Part shown: positions 50,963 through 59,973 of the stretch, piece by piece | How the letters are laid out: every line of letters begins with the position of its first letter | Numbering within the stretch: position 1 is the stretch's first letter | Source of the DNA: JAZOTM01 sp045657625 | Lineage (GTDB): Bacteria; Bacillota; Clostridia; Lachnospirales; Lachnospiraceae | NCBI GenBank assembly: GCA_045657625.1 | Contig: JAZOTM010000012.1 | Location: 27,567 to 91,566, forward strand | Direction of reading: 5' to 3' | DNA length: 64,000 nucleotides | Notes under the pieces: generated by a model | Told to the model about the DNA's origin: nothing | Databases searched by the model: none | What the model saw: the letters and a program-made list of their open reading frames with translations, nothing else | Program-made: the position numbers and the translations under genes

Positions 50963-52174
50963 ATGAAAGTTGCAGGAATCATAGCAGAATACAATCCTTT
51001 TCATAAAGGACACGCTTATCAAATAAAAAAACTAAAAACAGAATATGGATTTACCCATGTGGTGGTCCTCCTCTCCGGCCAATTCGTCCAACGAGGAGAA
51101 CCGGCTCTTTTCCATAAATACTTACGTACCCAAATGGCCTTAAGCTGTGGCGCAGACCTGGTTTTGGAAATGCCTACTGCTTTTGCCACCGGAAGTGCCG
51201 GATATTTTGCATCCTGTGGTGTCAGTACCTTAGCAAGCTTAGGCATTGTCGATGCCCTTTGCTATGGAATGGAGCATCCGGATTTTCCTCTCTATGCGGA
51301 AATCTGTCAGGTATTGGCGAACGAACCACCGGCATTCCAAACCCTGTTGCAGGATTTTCTCTCCCAAGGAGAAAGTTTTCCTGCTGCCAGAGCAAAAGCC
51401 TTAGAAGCTTACTTCCACACCGATTTGGATTTGGCTGGTTTCTTAAATGCCCCAAACAATATTTTGGGCATCGAATACGGGGTTGCAAAAATAAAATATG
51501 CAAAGGACCTGGCACTGCTTCCCATCCAACGAGAAGGCGCCTCTTATCACGCGGATAGTCTTTCTACGACATTTTCCTCTGCCACAGCACTGCGAAAAGC
51601 CTACAAAGAAGGCACAGATATCCGGTCCTTTCTACCGGAACCGATTGCTCCCCTTTTACCGGTGCATCCCACCTTGGTTACGGCAGAATCCTTTTTTCCC
51701 ATGGTGCAATACTTACTTTGCGCCACCGATGACCTTCGTGTCTTTGCCGATTGCAACGAAGACTTAGCCATCCGCATGAAAAAAGGGATTTCTACCGCCG
51801 AGAATTTTGATGATTTTTTAAGGGACGTGAAATGCAAGTCCATTCCACAGACCACCATTCAGCGGGCATATATACATCTTTTATTGCAGATTAAAAAAGA
51901 GCATTTGGAATTGGGACGACAGCACCACTTTGCCCTTTATGGAAAAGTGTTGGGATTTCAGAAAAACACCCCACTTCTGTCAGCGATACAAAAAAACAGT
52001 CGCATTCCAATCCTCTGCAACATCAAGAGTGACAGTGAGAAGCTTCCTCAAGCTCTCCTGCCTTTCTTTCAACAAGATTGTTTTGCGACAGAACTATATA
52101 ATTTATTTTTACCCGAAGGAGAAAAAATAAACGAATTTTCTTCTTCCCCTCAGATATGGAAAAATAAGGAGTAA
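50963..52174 (+). CDS. tmcAL: tRNA(Met) cytidine acetate ligase TmcAL
   Basis: A 403-residue enzyme that acetylates C34 of elongator tRNA(Met) using acetate and ATP. The nucleotidyltransferase start GIIAEYNPFHKGHAYQI contains the HxGH-type motif, followed by SGQFVQRGEPAL and the GVSTLASLGIVDAL region. Length matches B. subtilis YlbM. It is divergent from ackA, whose substrate acetate it uses. The start codon seems to coincide with the transcription start. Confidence 0.93.
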   Translation: MKVAGIIAEYNPFHKGHAYQIKKLKTEYGFTHVVVLLSGQFVQRGEPALFHKYLRTQMALSCGADLVLEMPTAFATGSAGYFASCGVSTLASLGIVDALCYGMEHPDFPLYAEICQVLANEPPAFQTLLQDFLSQGESFPAARAKALEAYFHTDLDLAGFLNAPNNILGIEYGVAKIKYAKDLALLPIQREGASYHADSLSTTFSSATALRKAYKEGTDIRSFLPEPIAPLLPVHPTLVTAESFFPMVQYLLCATDDLRVFADCNEDLAIRMKKGISTAENFDDFLRDVKCKSIPQTTIQRAYIHLLLQIKKEHLELGRQHHFALYGKVLGFQKNTPLLSAIQKNSRIPILCNIKSDSEKLPQALLPFFQQDCFATELYNLFLPEGEKINEFSSSPQIWKNKE

Positions 52175-52178
52175 CACC

Positions 52179-52964
52179 ATGACTTTTATCAATAACTATC
52201 ACACCCATACCACCCGTTGCAATCACGCTTACGGTACAGACCGTGAATATGTGGAAGCCGCCATTGCTGCCGGCTTTCAAAAGCTTGGATTTTCCGACCA
52301 TGTTCCGGTGCCCTTCCGCAGCAACTACTATTCCCACATTCGCATGCACCTCACCGAAACCGGTGAATATATCGAAAGCATTCGGGAATTAGCCAAGGAA
52401 TATGCTTCCGACATTCAATTATTCGTGGGCTTTGAAGCCGAATATATGCCGGATTTATTCCAAGCACAAATGAAATTTTTAAGTGATTATGACTTTGATT
52501 ACTTGATACTTGGTTCCCACTTCGTAGAAAGCGAAGAAACCGGATTTTACAGTGGAGACCCCACAGACCGAGAAGAGGATTTGAGACGTTATGTAGACAA
52601 CACCATCAATGGTTTAAAAACCGGCGTCTACAGTTATCTGGCCCATCCGGATTTGATGAATTTTACCGGTAGCGCTGCCATTTATGAGAAGCATATGAGT
52701 CGTCTTTGCCTTGCAGCAAAAGAACTTCATTTGCCATTGGAAATCAATTTAAATGGTTTGGTGGGAGATCGCCATTATCCAACCGATGCCTTTTTCCAAC
52801 TCGCCTCCTCTCTGGGAGCTGAAATTTGCTTAGGCATTGACGCCCATCATCCCGACCTCATTGGCAACCAAGAAATGATGAAAAAAGCAGAGGATTTCAT
52901 AGCAAGAAATCACCTCACTGTGGTGGAGGACATTCCCTTGCGTTCTCCCTATCTTTCCAAATAA
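52179..52964 (+). CDS. PHP-domain histidinol-phosphatase (HisJ family)
   Basis: A 261-residue polymerase-and-histidinol-phosphatase domain protein. Metal ligands appear as HTHTTRCNHAYG at the start, FSDHVPVPF, GFEAEY, GSHFVE, AHPDLM and the final DAHHPD. The family hydrolyses histidinol phosphate in histidine synthesis; no other his gene is near, so the substrate may differ. It starts 4 bases after tmcAL. Confidence 0.85.
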   Translation: MTFINNYHTHTTRCNHAYGTDREYVEAAIAAGFQKLGFSDHVPVPFRSNYYSHIRMHLTETGEYIESIRELAKEYASDIQLFVGFEAEYMPDLFQAQMKFLSDYDFDYLILGSHFVESEETGFYSGDPTDREEDLRRYVDNTINGLKTGVYSYLAHPDLMNFTGSAAIYEKHMSRLCLAAKELHLPLEINLNGLVGDRHYPTDAFFQLASSLGAEICLGIDAHHPDLIGNQEMMKKAEDFIARNHLTVVEDIPLRSPYLSK

Positions 52965-52980
52965 AATTTCCTTCAAATGC

Positions 52981-53020
52981 AAAGGGAACGGAAATCACTT
53001 CCATGATTTCCGTTCCCTTT
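52981..53020 (+). terminator. Terminator after the PHP phosphatase gene
   Basis: Perfect 17-base arms (52981-52997 and 53004-53020) with a 6-base loop and a long T-run. It also separates the convergent purine genes. Confidence 0.9.
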
Positions 53021-53043
53021 TTTATTTTATAACACATCCTAAA

Positions 53044-54225
53044 TTAGTGATGGAATAAACGAATGCCTGTGAAGGCCATAGTCATTCCATATTTATCACA
53101 TGTTTCGATAACATGATCATCACGGATAGATCCGCCCGGTTCAGCCACATAAGAAACACCGCTTCTATGTGCTCTTTCAATATTATCACCGAATGGGAAG
53201 AAAGCATCAGAACCAAGTGCGACTCCTGTGTTCTTTGCTAACCATTCCTTCTTTTCTTCTGTGGTAAATACTTCCGGTTTCTCTTTGAAGATACCTTCCC
53301 AAGCACCATCTGCCAAAACATCCATGTAGTCCTCACCGATGTATAAATCAATGGCATTATCACGGTCTGCTCTCTTAATGGAATCCAAGAATGGCAAATT
53401 CATAACCTTTGGACACTGACGAAGCCACCAGTTATCAGCCTTCTGTCCTGCCAAACGTGTACAATGAATACGGGACTGCTGTCCGGCACCGATCCCGATT
53501 GCCTGTCCGTTCTTTACATAACATACCGAATTAGACTGGGTATACTTCAAAGTAATCATTGCGATTGCCAAATCAATCTTTGCCTGTTCCGGTAAGTTCT
53601 TTTCTTTGGTCACAATGTTAGAGAAGAAATCTTCATCAATCACAAGCTCATTTCTACCCTGTTCAAAAGTAATACCAAATACTTCTTTGCGTTCCAATTC
53701 CTTTGGAACATAGTTTTCATCTATTTGTAATACACAGTAATTTCCTTTTTTCTTAGAGCGAAGAATCTCTAAAGCTTCCTCCGTATATCCCGGTGCAATC
53801 ACACCATCCGATACTTCTCTTTTAATAATGAGTGCGGTAGCCTTATCACATACATCAGAAAGAGAAATAAAATCGCCGAAGGATGACATACGGTCTGCAC
53901 CTCTGGCTCTTGCATAAGCATTAGCAAGTGGAGTAAATTCCACATCCATATCGTCTACCCAGTAGATTTTTCTTTCTACTTCTGATAATGGAAGACCAAC
54001 TGCTGCTCCTGCAGGAGATACGTGCTTAAAGGAAGTTGCTGCCGGAAGTCCGGTTGCTTTCTTCAATTCCTTTACTAACTGCCAGCCGTTAAATGCATCT
54101 AAAAAGTTAATATAACCCGGACGTCCGGAAAGTACCTGAATCGGTAACTCCTTTCCATCTTCCATATAGATTCTGGATGGCTTCTGATTTGGGTTACATC
54201 CATACTTTAATTCTAATTCCTTCAT
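53044..54225 (-). CDS. AICAR transformylase, stand-alone domain (PurH C-terminal family)
   Basis: A 393-residue protein with only the formyltransferase half of PurH: KYGCNPNQKPSRIY, SFKHVSPAGAAVG (with the catalytic Lys-His pair), and the late RAHRSGVSYVAEPGGSIRDD. It transfers formyl from 10-formyl-THF to AICAR in the next-to-last step of IMP synthesis. The IMP cyclohydrolase half is missing and the partner is a different protein encoded 10 bases upstream. Confidence 0.9.
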   Translation of the reverse strand: MKELELKYGCNPNQKPSRIYMEDGKELPIQVLSGRPGYINFLDAFNGWQLVKELKKATGLPAATSFKHVSPAGAAVGLPLSEVERKIYWVDDMDVEFTPLANAYARARGADRMSSFGDFISLSDVCDKATALIIKREVSDGVIAPGYTEEALEILRSKKKGNYCVLQIDENYVPKELERKEVFGITFEQGRNELVIDEDFFSNIVTKEKNLPEQAKIDLAIAMITLKYTQSNSVCYVKNGQAIGIGAGQQSRIHCTRLAGQKADNWWLRQCPKVMNLPFLDSIKRADRDNAIDLYIGEDYMDVLADGAWEGIFKEKPEVFTTEEKKEWLAKNTGVALGSDAFFPFGDNIERAHRSGVSYVAEPGGSIRDDHVIETCDKYGMTMAFTGIRLFHH

Positions 54226-54235
54226 GATTTTCTCC

Positions 54236-54952
54236 TTACTTATTCTTATTTACGATACGTGTTTCATATTCACCGGTCTTTAAATCAATGTAACGAACAA
54301 ACAAAGATACTTTGTTGTCTTCATTTAAAGAATTCCAAAGACCATTGGTAAAGAATTCAATGGTTGTATCCACATCCACAACCTTTGGTTCTCCTTCGTA
54401 ACTTGGCAATGGATCTCCGTCTCCCATGTAGGTATGAATAAAACGACCTTCTCCCGGTGTCGGATTTTCATAAGTATAAGTATAACGGTTGCAAGCCTTT
54501 GGATTTCCGTTGTTGCTCTTTAAGATAGACATGGAGAAAGAAAAATCTCCATCCGCAAGTTCAACCAAGCCGGAAATACGTGGTGTATAGTTCGGAGCAT
54601 CCGGTTCAAATTCTCTGGTACGAAGTGCTTCTTCGAAAGTCTTTCCTTCCTTCATCAAATCGTAAATCGTATCTGTCTGATCCCCGTTGGTAACGATGGT
54701 CTTATTTTCTCCCAAGGTGCGAACCGGAGAATAAATGATCAAACTTGGATCTGTCAATTTGGATGGATCAAACGCTTCGGTACGAATGCCCTCTCCCTCT
54801 TCAACAAAAATACGGTTTCTACTATTTTCACTTCTACCCATGATAAAGTAAGCAATCACTGCATGCTTTTCATCTTTGGTCTTTCCGATGAGAATTCCTC
54901 TTCCCGGATAAGAATTTTTACGAAGTTCTTCTTCGATGGCTACCATTTTCAT
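54236..54952 (-). CDS. IMP cyclohydrolase, PurO-like
   Basis: A 238-residue protein of the IMP_cyclohyd (PurO-like) family: NSYPGRGILIGKT and AYFIMGRSENSRNRIF at the start, and GDPLPSYEGEPKVV near the end. It closes FAICAR to IMP. It replaces the N-terminal domain of bifunctional PurH. I prefer the ATG at 54952; a GTG directly before it (54955) is also possible behind GGAGG. Confidence 0.85.
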   Translation of the reverse strand: MKMVAIEEELRKNSYPGRGILIGKTKDEKHAVIAYFIMGRSENSRNRIFVEEGEGIRTEAFDPSKLTDPSLIIYSPVRTLGENKTIVTNGDQTDTIYDLMKEGKTFEEALRTREFEPDAPNYTPRISGLVELADGDFSFSMSILKSNNGNPKACNRYTYTYENPTPGEGRFIHTYMGDGDPLPSYEGEPKVVDVDTTIEFFTNGLWNSLNEDNKVSLFVRYIDLKTGEYETRIVNKNK

Positions 54953-54988
54953 CACTGTGTTCCTCCTATTTCCTGTGAAATCTTTTTC

Positions 54989-55017
54989 ATTCTAACACGC
55001 AGAAAATCCATTTACAA
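54989..55017 (-). promoter_or_regulatory. Promoter of the purO-like/AICAR transformylase operon
   Basis: On the minus strand TTGTAA (55017-55012), 17 bases, TAGAAT (54994-54989). I saw no PurR box or purine riboswitch between it and the gene. Confidence 0.5.
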
Positions 55018-55102
55018 CAAAACTCACTTATTAGCCCCATGAAAAGATTTGATATTTTCAATAAGCCTTACTTATATAAGAAAAATTTCCTATGATATAA
55101 AA

Positions 55103-55134
55103 AATTGCTCCGTGACATACGTCATGGAGCAATT
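55103..55134 (-). terminator. Terminator of the ACT-DUF711 operon, member of the palindrome family
   Basis: Fourteen-base arms AATTGCTCCGTGAC and complement (one G-U) around a 4-base loop, followed by six T on the minus strand. The arm is nearly identical to the block at 48640-48653, and the A/T sequence next to it (55085-55104) matches the right edge of the window. Confidence 0.8.
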
Positions 55135-55152
55135 GGATTTCTTATTCCTTCA

Positions 55153-56517
55153 TTAATTTTTAAAACTATGAATTGGTGCAGGAATTCTTCCCTGACGATT
55201 TACAAAATCATCACAGGAGAATGGATTTACCGGCATAACCGGAGCATATCCAAACAATCCGCCGAATTCTACCTGATCTCCTACATCCTTGCCAATAGCC
55301 GGAATCAATCGAACCGCTGTGGTCTTCTGATTGATCATACCAAGTGCCATCTCATCCGCAATGATACCGGAAATCGTCGTTGCCTTTGTATTTCCCGGGA
55401 TTGCAATCATATCCAATCCTACGGAGCATACGCAAGTCATAGCCTCTAATTTTTCCAAAGTAATGGCTCCGGCTTTTACCGCGTCAATCATTCCCTGGTC
55501 TTCCGAAACCGGGATGAATGCACCGCTTAATCCTCCTACATAAGAAGAAGCCATCACACCACCTTTTTTCACCTGATCATTTAACATAGCAAGGGCTGCA
55601 GTCGTACCCGGAGCACCTGCATATTCCAAGCCAATTTCACAGAGAATATCTGCGACAGAGTCGCCTACTGCCGGTGTTGGTGCCAAAGACAAGTCTACGA
55701 TACCAAACGGAATACCAAGTAACTTGGATGCTTCCTTTGCTACCGCCTGGCCTACACGTGTGACCTTGAATGCTGTCTTTTTAATGGTCTCACATAATAC
55801 CTCAAAGTTCTCGCCACGTACCTTTTCCAAAGCTGTCTTTACAACACCCGGTCCACTGACTCCAACATTGATAACGGCATCTGCTTCTGTCACACCGTGG
55901 AACGCGCCGGCCATAAATGGATTATCATCCGGTGCATTACAAAATACTACCAACTTCATACAATCTGCGGAATCGCGATCTGCAGAATTGTGTGCGATTT
56001 CCAAAAGCACTTCTCCCATCAAACGAACCGCATCCATATTGATACCAACCTTGGTAGATGCAAGGTTTACAGAACTACATACACGCTCTGTCTTGGATAA
56101 GGCCAAAGGAATGGAACGCATCAAAAGCTCATCTGCTGCGGTCATGCCCTTCTGTACCAATGCAGAATATCCACCGATTAAGTTTACGCCAACAGCGGCT
56201 GCTGCACGGTCCATAGTCTCTGCGATGGAAGCAAAATCTTCAATTGTTTTACAAGCAGAACCACCCACCAAAGCAATCGGGGTGACAGAGATACGCTTGT
56301 TTACAATCGGAATACCAAAGTCCGCTTCAATCTGCTCTGCTGTCTTTGCCAAATCCTTGGCTACAGTTGTAATCTTATTGTAAATATTTTCATTTAACTT
56401 CTGTAAGTCTGTATCGATACAGTCTAACAAACTGATACCGATGGTAATGGTACGAACATCCAAGTTTTCCTGTTCTACCATTTTATTGGTTTCATTTACT
56501 TCTAATATATTGATCAT
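55153..56517 (-). CDS. UPF0210/DUF711 (PFL family) protein
   Basis: A 454-residue cytoplasmic protein of the DUF711 family, distantly related to pyruvate-formate-lyase-like folds but without a glycyl-radical motif. Visible are ALVGGSACKTIEDF, IGGYSALVQKGM, VFCNAPDDNPFMAGA, SYVGGLSGAFIPVSED and CSVGLDMIAIPG. Function is unknown. It forms a conserved pair with the ACT-domain gene directly upstream (9-base gap), which suggests amino-acid sensing. Confidence 0.88.
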   Translation of the reverse strand: MINILEVNETNKMVEQENLDVRTITIGISLLDCIDTDLQKLNENIYNKITTVAKDLAKTAEQIEADFGIPIVNKRISVTPIALVGGSACKTIEDFASIAETMDRAAAAVGVNLIGGYSALVQKGMTAADELLMRSIPLALSKTERVCSSVNLASTKVGINMDAVRLMGEVLLEIAHNSADRDSADCMKLVVFCNAPDDNPFMAGAFHGVTEADAVINVGVSGPGVVKTALEKVRGENFEVLCETIKKTAFKVTRVGQAVAKEASKLLGIPFGIVDLSLAPTPAVGDSVADILCEIGLEYAGAPGTTAALAMLNDQVKKGGVMASSYVGGLSGAFIPVSEDQGMIDAVKAGAITLEKLEAMTCVCSVGLDMIAIPGNTKATTISGIIADEMALGMINQKTTAVRLIPAIGKDVGDQVEFGGLFGYAPVMPVNPFSCDDFVNRQGRIPAPIHSFKN

Positions 56518-56526
56518 GGTCGCTCC

Positions 56527-56814
56527 TTAGATTCTATGCATCATTTCAAAAATTTCTGATTTCTGGCATTTAATATCAACCCCGATTTCCTCTCCCAAGG
56601 TCTTTAATGCACTCTGGCACTCAGAAAAAGAAACATCTGCATTCTGATAATTTGCCACCATCATCATATTAAAATAATCCTCTACAATTGTCTGGGAAAT
56701 ATCTAAAATGTTAATCTTATGCTCTGCAAGATATGTACATACCTTTGCAATGATTCCAACTGTATCTTTTCCCACTACCGTGATAATTGCTTTTCCGGTT
56801 ACATTGTTTTCCAT
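56527..56814 (-). CDS. ACT-domain protein (UPF0237)
   Basis: A 95-residue single ACT domain: GKAIITVVGKDTVGIIAKVC at the start, then ILDISQTIVEDYFNMMM. This glycine-cleavage-repressor-like fold binds amino acids and here is always with DUF711; a regulatory subunit is likely. Confidence 0.9.
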   Translation of the reverse strand: MENNVTGKAIITVVGKDTVGIIAKVCTYLAEHKINILDISQTIVEDYFNMMMVANYQNADVSFSECQSALKTLGEEIGVDIKCQKSEIFEMMHRI

Positions 56815-56845
56815 GATTCATCCTGCCTTTTTTCCGTTTTCGACT

Positions 56846-56874
56846 ATCTTGCCATTTTCCCTACACTTTGTCAA
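56846..56874 (-). promoter_or_regulatory. Promoter of the ACT-DUF711 operon
   Basis: On the minus strand TTGACA (56874-56869), 17 bases, CAAGAT (56851-56846). The -35 is perfect and lies in the loop of a small hairpin ACACTTT/AAAGTGT. Confidence 0.5.
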
Positions 56875-56915
56875 GATAAAGTGTTGCATTTATTGTTGAT
56901 TCTTTCTAATGAGAT

Positions 56916-57713
56916 TTAGAAGGTCACTGTCTCTGTTACGCTGTCTCGTTTGGCCACAATCATCCGAAAATCTTTGGCAAAATATGGATTGTCTCCCAAA
57001 TTAATTTCCTGACGAACTGTTTCATAAGCCAATTCCGGCATATTATTTTCCTTGCTTAAATGTCCTAAGATGACCGTTTGAAAATGATCATGCAAAATCT
57101 CCCCCAGTAATCTTCCGCTAGCTTCATTACACAAATGTCCTTTGTTTCCTAAAATTCTGCGCTTGAGTGGATAAGGATAAGGACCTGTTTCCAACATACG
57201 CACATCATGATTTGCTTCTAACAACAAAGCATCCAAACCCTTTAACCGTTCTATCATTTCCTCGGTATAGGTACCCAAATCCGTTACTACGCCGGCTCTT
57301 TTCTCTTTCTCTCCAAACAAGTAAGCAACAGGATTTGCCGCATCATGAGAAATGGACATAGGTTCAATTTCCAAATCCCCAATGGTAAATTTCTGATCCG
57401 GCAAAATCGGGTGAAACAAGGTCACATCGATTTTCCCTACGCTGGAGGTCTGTAAAATCGCCTCTATGGTTTCTTTTGTCCCGTACATAGGAAGACCATA
57501 TCGTCTGGCAATCACTCCCAGCCCTGCGATATGGTCCAAGTGTTCATGGGTAATCAAAACACCCTGTATCTCTTTGGTGGTGAGATCCAGGGTATTTAAC
57601 CCATTTTCAATTTTCTTTCCACTAATACCGGCATCCACCAGTACGTGTGTCGTATTCGTTCCAACGCATATACAATTTCCACTACTTCCGCTGGCAATAC
57701 TTGTTAATTCCAT
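56916..57713 (-). CDS. MBL-fold metallohydrolase, YycJ/WalJ family
   Basis: A 265-residue metallo-beta-lactamase-fold hydrolase with THEHLDH near 54-60, SHDAANP, the Asp in VTDLG and ILGHLSKENN. In B. subtilis the member is encoded with the WalRK system and is linked to DNA or cell-wall homeostasis; here it sits last in the polA operon. It follows the FtsA-like gene by one base. Confidence 0.88.
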   Translation of the reverse strand: MELTSIASGSSGNCICVGTNTTHVLVDAGISGKKIENGLNTLDLTTKEIQGVLITHEHLDHIAGLGVIARRYGLPMYGTKETIEAILQTSSVGKIDVTLFHPILPDQKFTIGDLEIEPMSISHDAANPVAYLFGEKEKRAGVVTDLGTYTEEMIERLKGLDALLLEANHDVRMLETGPYPYPLKRRILGNKGHLCNEASGRLLGEILHDHFQTVILGHLSKENNMPELAYETVRQEINLGDNPYFAKDFRMIVAKRDSVTETVTF

Positions 57714-57714
57714 C

Positions 57715-59973
57715 TTACTTCTCTTTCCAATAAATCTCTATTTTGTCTCCCGGGTGTAATGCCTCGGTATACATTGCCTGTCTATCGTTGACTTTGGTCA
57801 CGATGGCTCTGCCTCTGGAATCCTTCAAATCAAAATCAATATAATCAAAAAGATCCACGAAAACATAACCGTCTTTTCCATCCAATTTCACAGTCTCTCC
57901 GTTTACCATAACAAACAAAGAGTGTAACACCGGATTCAGGTTCTCCGCTTCGTTTCCGGACTTATCCGAAACTTGAATGTCCTCAGAAGTGGTCACCTCT
58001 TCCTCTTTTTCTGTGCTTGGAGACGCTACGGAAACCGTCTCTTCCGGTTCCGCACCCGCTTCTTCTGTAGCTGCTGCACCCGCTACTGCTTCAGTTCCTT
58101 CTGTAGACTCGATTCCTTCCATTCCTTCAGATGTTTCTACTGTTTCTGTCGTATCTGTGGTCGCTGTTTCCTCTTCTTCCACCTTATCTGCCACTGCATC
58201 TGCAGCCGCAGTCGCATATGGAATCACCGTCCATTCTACCTCAAAGTTCTCATAAACCAAAGTATTTTCGTCGGCATCTCGATTGTTTACTAAAATATCA
58301 CGCTCGTAGTCAATCTCCACGTCCATAAACTCTGCCAACTGACTAATGGTGTAATAACTTCTGGTCTCAATGCGATCCCCTTCCTTAATCTCATAATAAG
58401 GAGGTTCCAAAATACCATTTACCTCAACAAATCGCGGGCAGGTAATCATCTTTTTGTTTACCTGGAAGCCAATGGTAGAATTCTCATATTCTTCCAGCTG
58501 CTCCACACGATGAATGGCATCACTTCCTGTGGTGGAAGACGTAATTGTAATTTCACAGTTCGGTAAAATCGGTGTATTGATATTTGCCGGTCTGCCATTT
58601 AATAAAACCTTTGCAGATTCTCCTGCTTCACCACGAGCCATACGCGGCTTTCCATTCACGGTAAAATGTACTTCTTTTCCACGTCTTGGGAACAATTCCT
58701 CATTCGGGAAGCCAGCCTGTAAAGCTGCATCCACAACGGTCAAACGATTATTATCATACAACTTCAAAAGTTCTCCATTGAAACGAACCATAATGAAGTT
58801 ATTCTTTTGGTCATAATAATTCAAGCAAATACCAATTGGTGTAACCAGCAACGGATCCTTGACAATATTTTCCTGCTCAAAAATCACATCGCCCAGCACC
58901 TCTTCTCCACGAAGCGCTACACGCTCTTTTACCAAATCCAATTTATCCGCAATACTTTCCGTAAATCCATGGACTTTTCCACCGCCACCGACTACAAAGG
59001 TTGCACTAACGGTCTTATCTCCGTTTAACTCTTTGATTTTATTTGCTACTTCAGTGGTAATTTTTTCTACCACCGGCTCCACCAATGCCCACACTTCTTT
59101 GGCAGTCACTGTATGAGAAATACCCATAATATCCTTATAGGTCACTTCCTTCATCACACCGGCTTCCCGCTTGATCTGCTCTGCCGTATTAAAATCTACC
59201 AAATAACTCTGCACTATGGTTTCGGTCAATTCATCTCCGGCATAAGGAATCATGCCGTAAGCAATAATACTGCCATCTCTGGTAATGGAAATATCGGAAG
59301 TACCGGCTCCCACATCCACCAAAGCGATATTCAACATACGGAAGTTTTCCGGAATGGCAACATTGATGGCGGCAATCGGCTCCAAGGTCATATTCGCCAC
59401 TTCCAAATCTGCAAATCCCACGGCTGTATAAAGACCGTCCACTACGTCCTCCGGCAAGAAGGTAACGATAATATCTTCAGAAATCTTCTCTGCCTTATGA
59501 TTTTCCAAATTGGTCATAGCCTCGTCATTTAAATAATAACGGACTACCGAATATCCCACACAATAAAACTTGTATTTTGTATCATTTTTTTCTTTTAAAA
59601 TGCCCTGGGCCTGATCAATACCAAGTAAATCCAAAGTATGAATATCTTCTCCGGTCACTACGGTTTCTTCCGGGAATTCATAATCCACCCGTGTCGTCAC
59701 GGTTTTCAAAACACGACCAGCGGCAGCAATACATACTTCTTTTAAAGGCTCACCCACTTGGGCCTCTAAGTATTCCTTCACCTCACGAATGGTTTTTCCC
59801 ACTCTGGCAATGTCATGAATCTGTCCATCCAACATGGCACGGGTCTCGTGCTCTTTGATGTACTGAGCCACTACATGAAATTCTTCATCCTCTTTGTATC
59901 CCACGGTTCCAACCACATTTCTGGTACCAATATCAAGTCCGAATACGTATGAAACATCCTTTTTTTCACTCAT
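57715..59973 (-). CDS. FtsA-like actin-family protein with a long C-terminal extension
   Basis: A 752-residue protein. The actin-like ATPase occupies about 8-390: phosphate-1 loop GLDIGTRNVVG, phosphate-2 VDVGAGTSDISI near 219-230, adenosine motif VVGGGGKVHGF near 327-337, and a region like the FtsA 1C domain. After it come about 200 residues with beta-rich, ubiquitin-like character, an acidic Thr/Glu/Ala linker (about 590-680) and a final small domain (about 681-752) that resembles a second beta-grasp. True FtsA is about 420 residues; no membrane helix at the C-terminus is apparent. It may be a second, division- or envelope-related paralogue. Confidence 0.75.
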   Translation of the reverse strand: MSEKKDVSYVFGLDIGTRNVVGTVGYKEDEEFHVVAQYIKEHETRAMLDGQIHDIARVGKTIREVKEYLEAQVGEPLKEVCIAAAGRVLKTVTTRVDYEFPEETVVTGEDIHTLDLLGIDQAQGILKEKNDTKYKFYCVGYSVVRYYLNDEAMTNLENHKAEKISEDIIVTFLPEDVVDGLYTAVGFADLEVANMTLEPIAAINVAIPENFRMLNIALVDVGAGTSDISITRDGSIIAYGMIPYAGDELTETIVQSYLVDFNTAEQIKREAGVMKEVTYKDIMGISHTVTAKEVWALVEPVVEKITTEVANKIKELNGDKTVSATFVVGGGGKVHGFTESIADKLDLVKERVALRGEEVLGDVIFEQENIVKDPLLVTPIGICLNYYDQKNNFIMVRFNGELLKLYDNNRLTVVDAALQAGFPNEELFPRRGKEVHFTVNGKPRMARGEAGESAKVLLNGRPANINTPILPNCEITITSSTTGSDAIHRVEQLEEYENSTIGFQVNKKMITCPRFVEVNGILEPPYYEIKEGDRIETRSYYTISQLAEFMDVEIDYERDILVNNRDADENTLVYENFEVEWTVIPYATAAADAVADKVEEEETATTDTTETVETSEGMEGIESTEGTEAVAGAAATEEAGAEPEETVSVASPSTEKEEEVTTSEDIQVSDKSGNEAENLNPVLHSLFVMVNGETVKLDGKDGYVFVDLFDYIDFDLKDSRGRAIVTKVNDRQAMYTEALHPGDKIEIYWKEK

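Noticed and set aside
50804..51022. N-terminal extension of ackA by 73 codons
   Set aside because: It would include the ackA promoter and lacks homology; the ATG at 50803 gives the exact family start.
55724..56383. Plus-strand frame of 219 codons opposite DUF711
   Set aside because: It is a shadow of the conserved gene on the minus strand.
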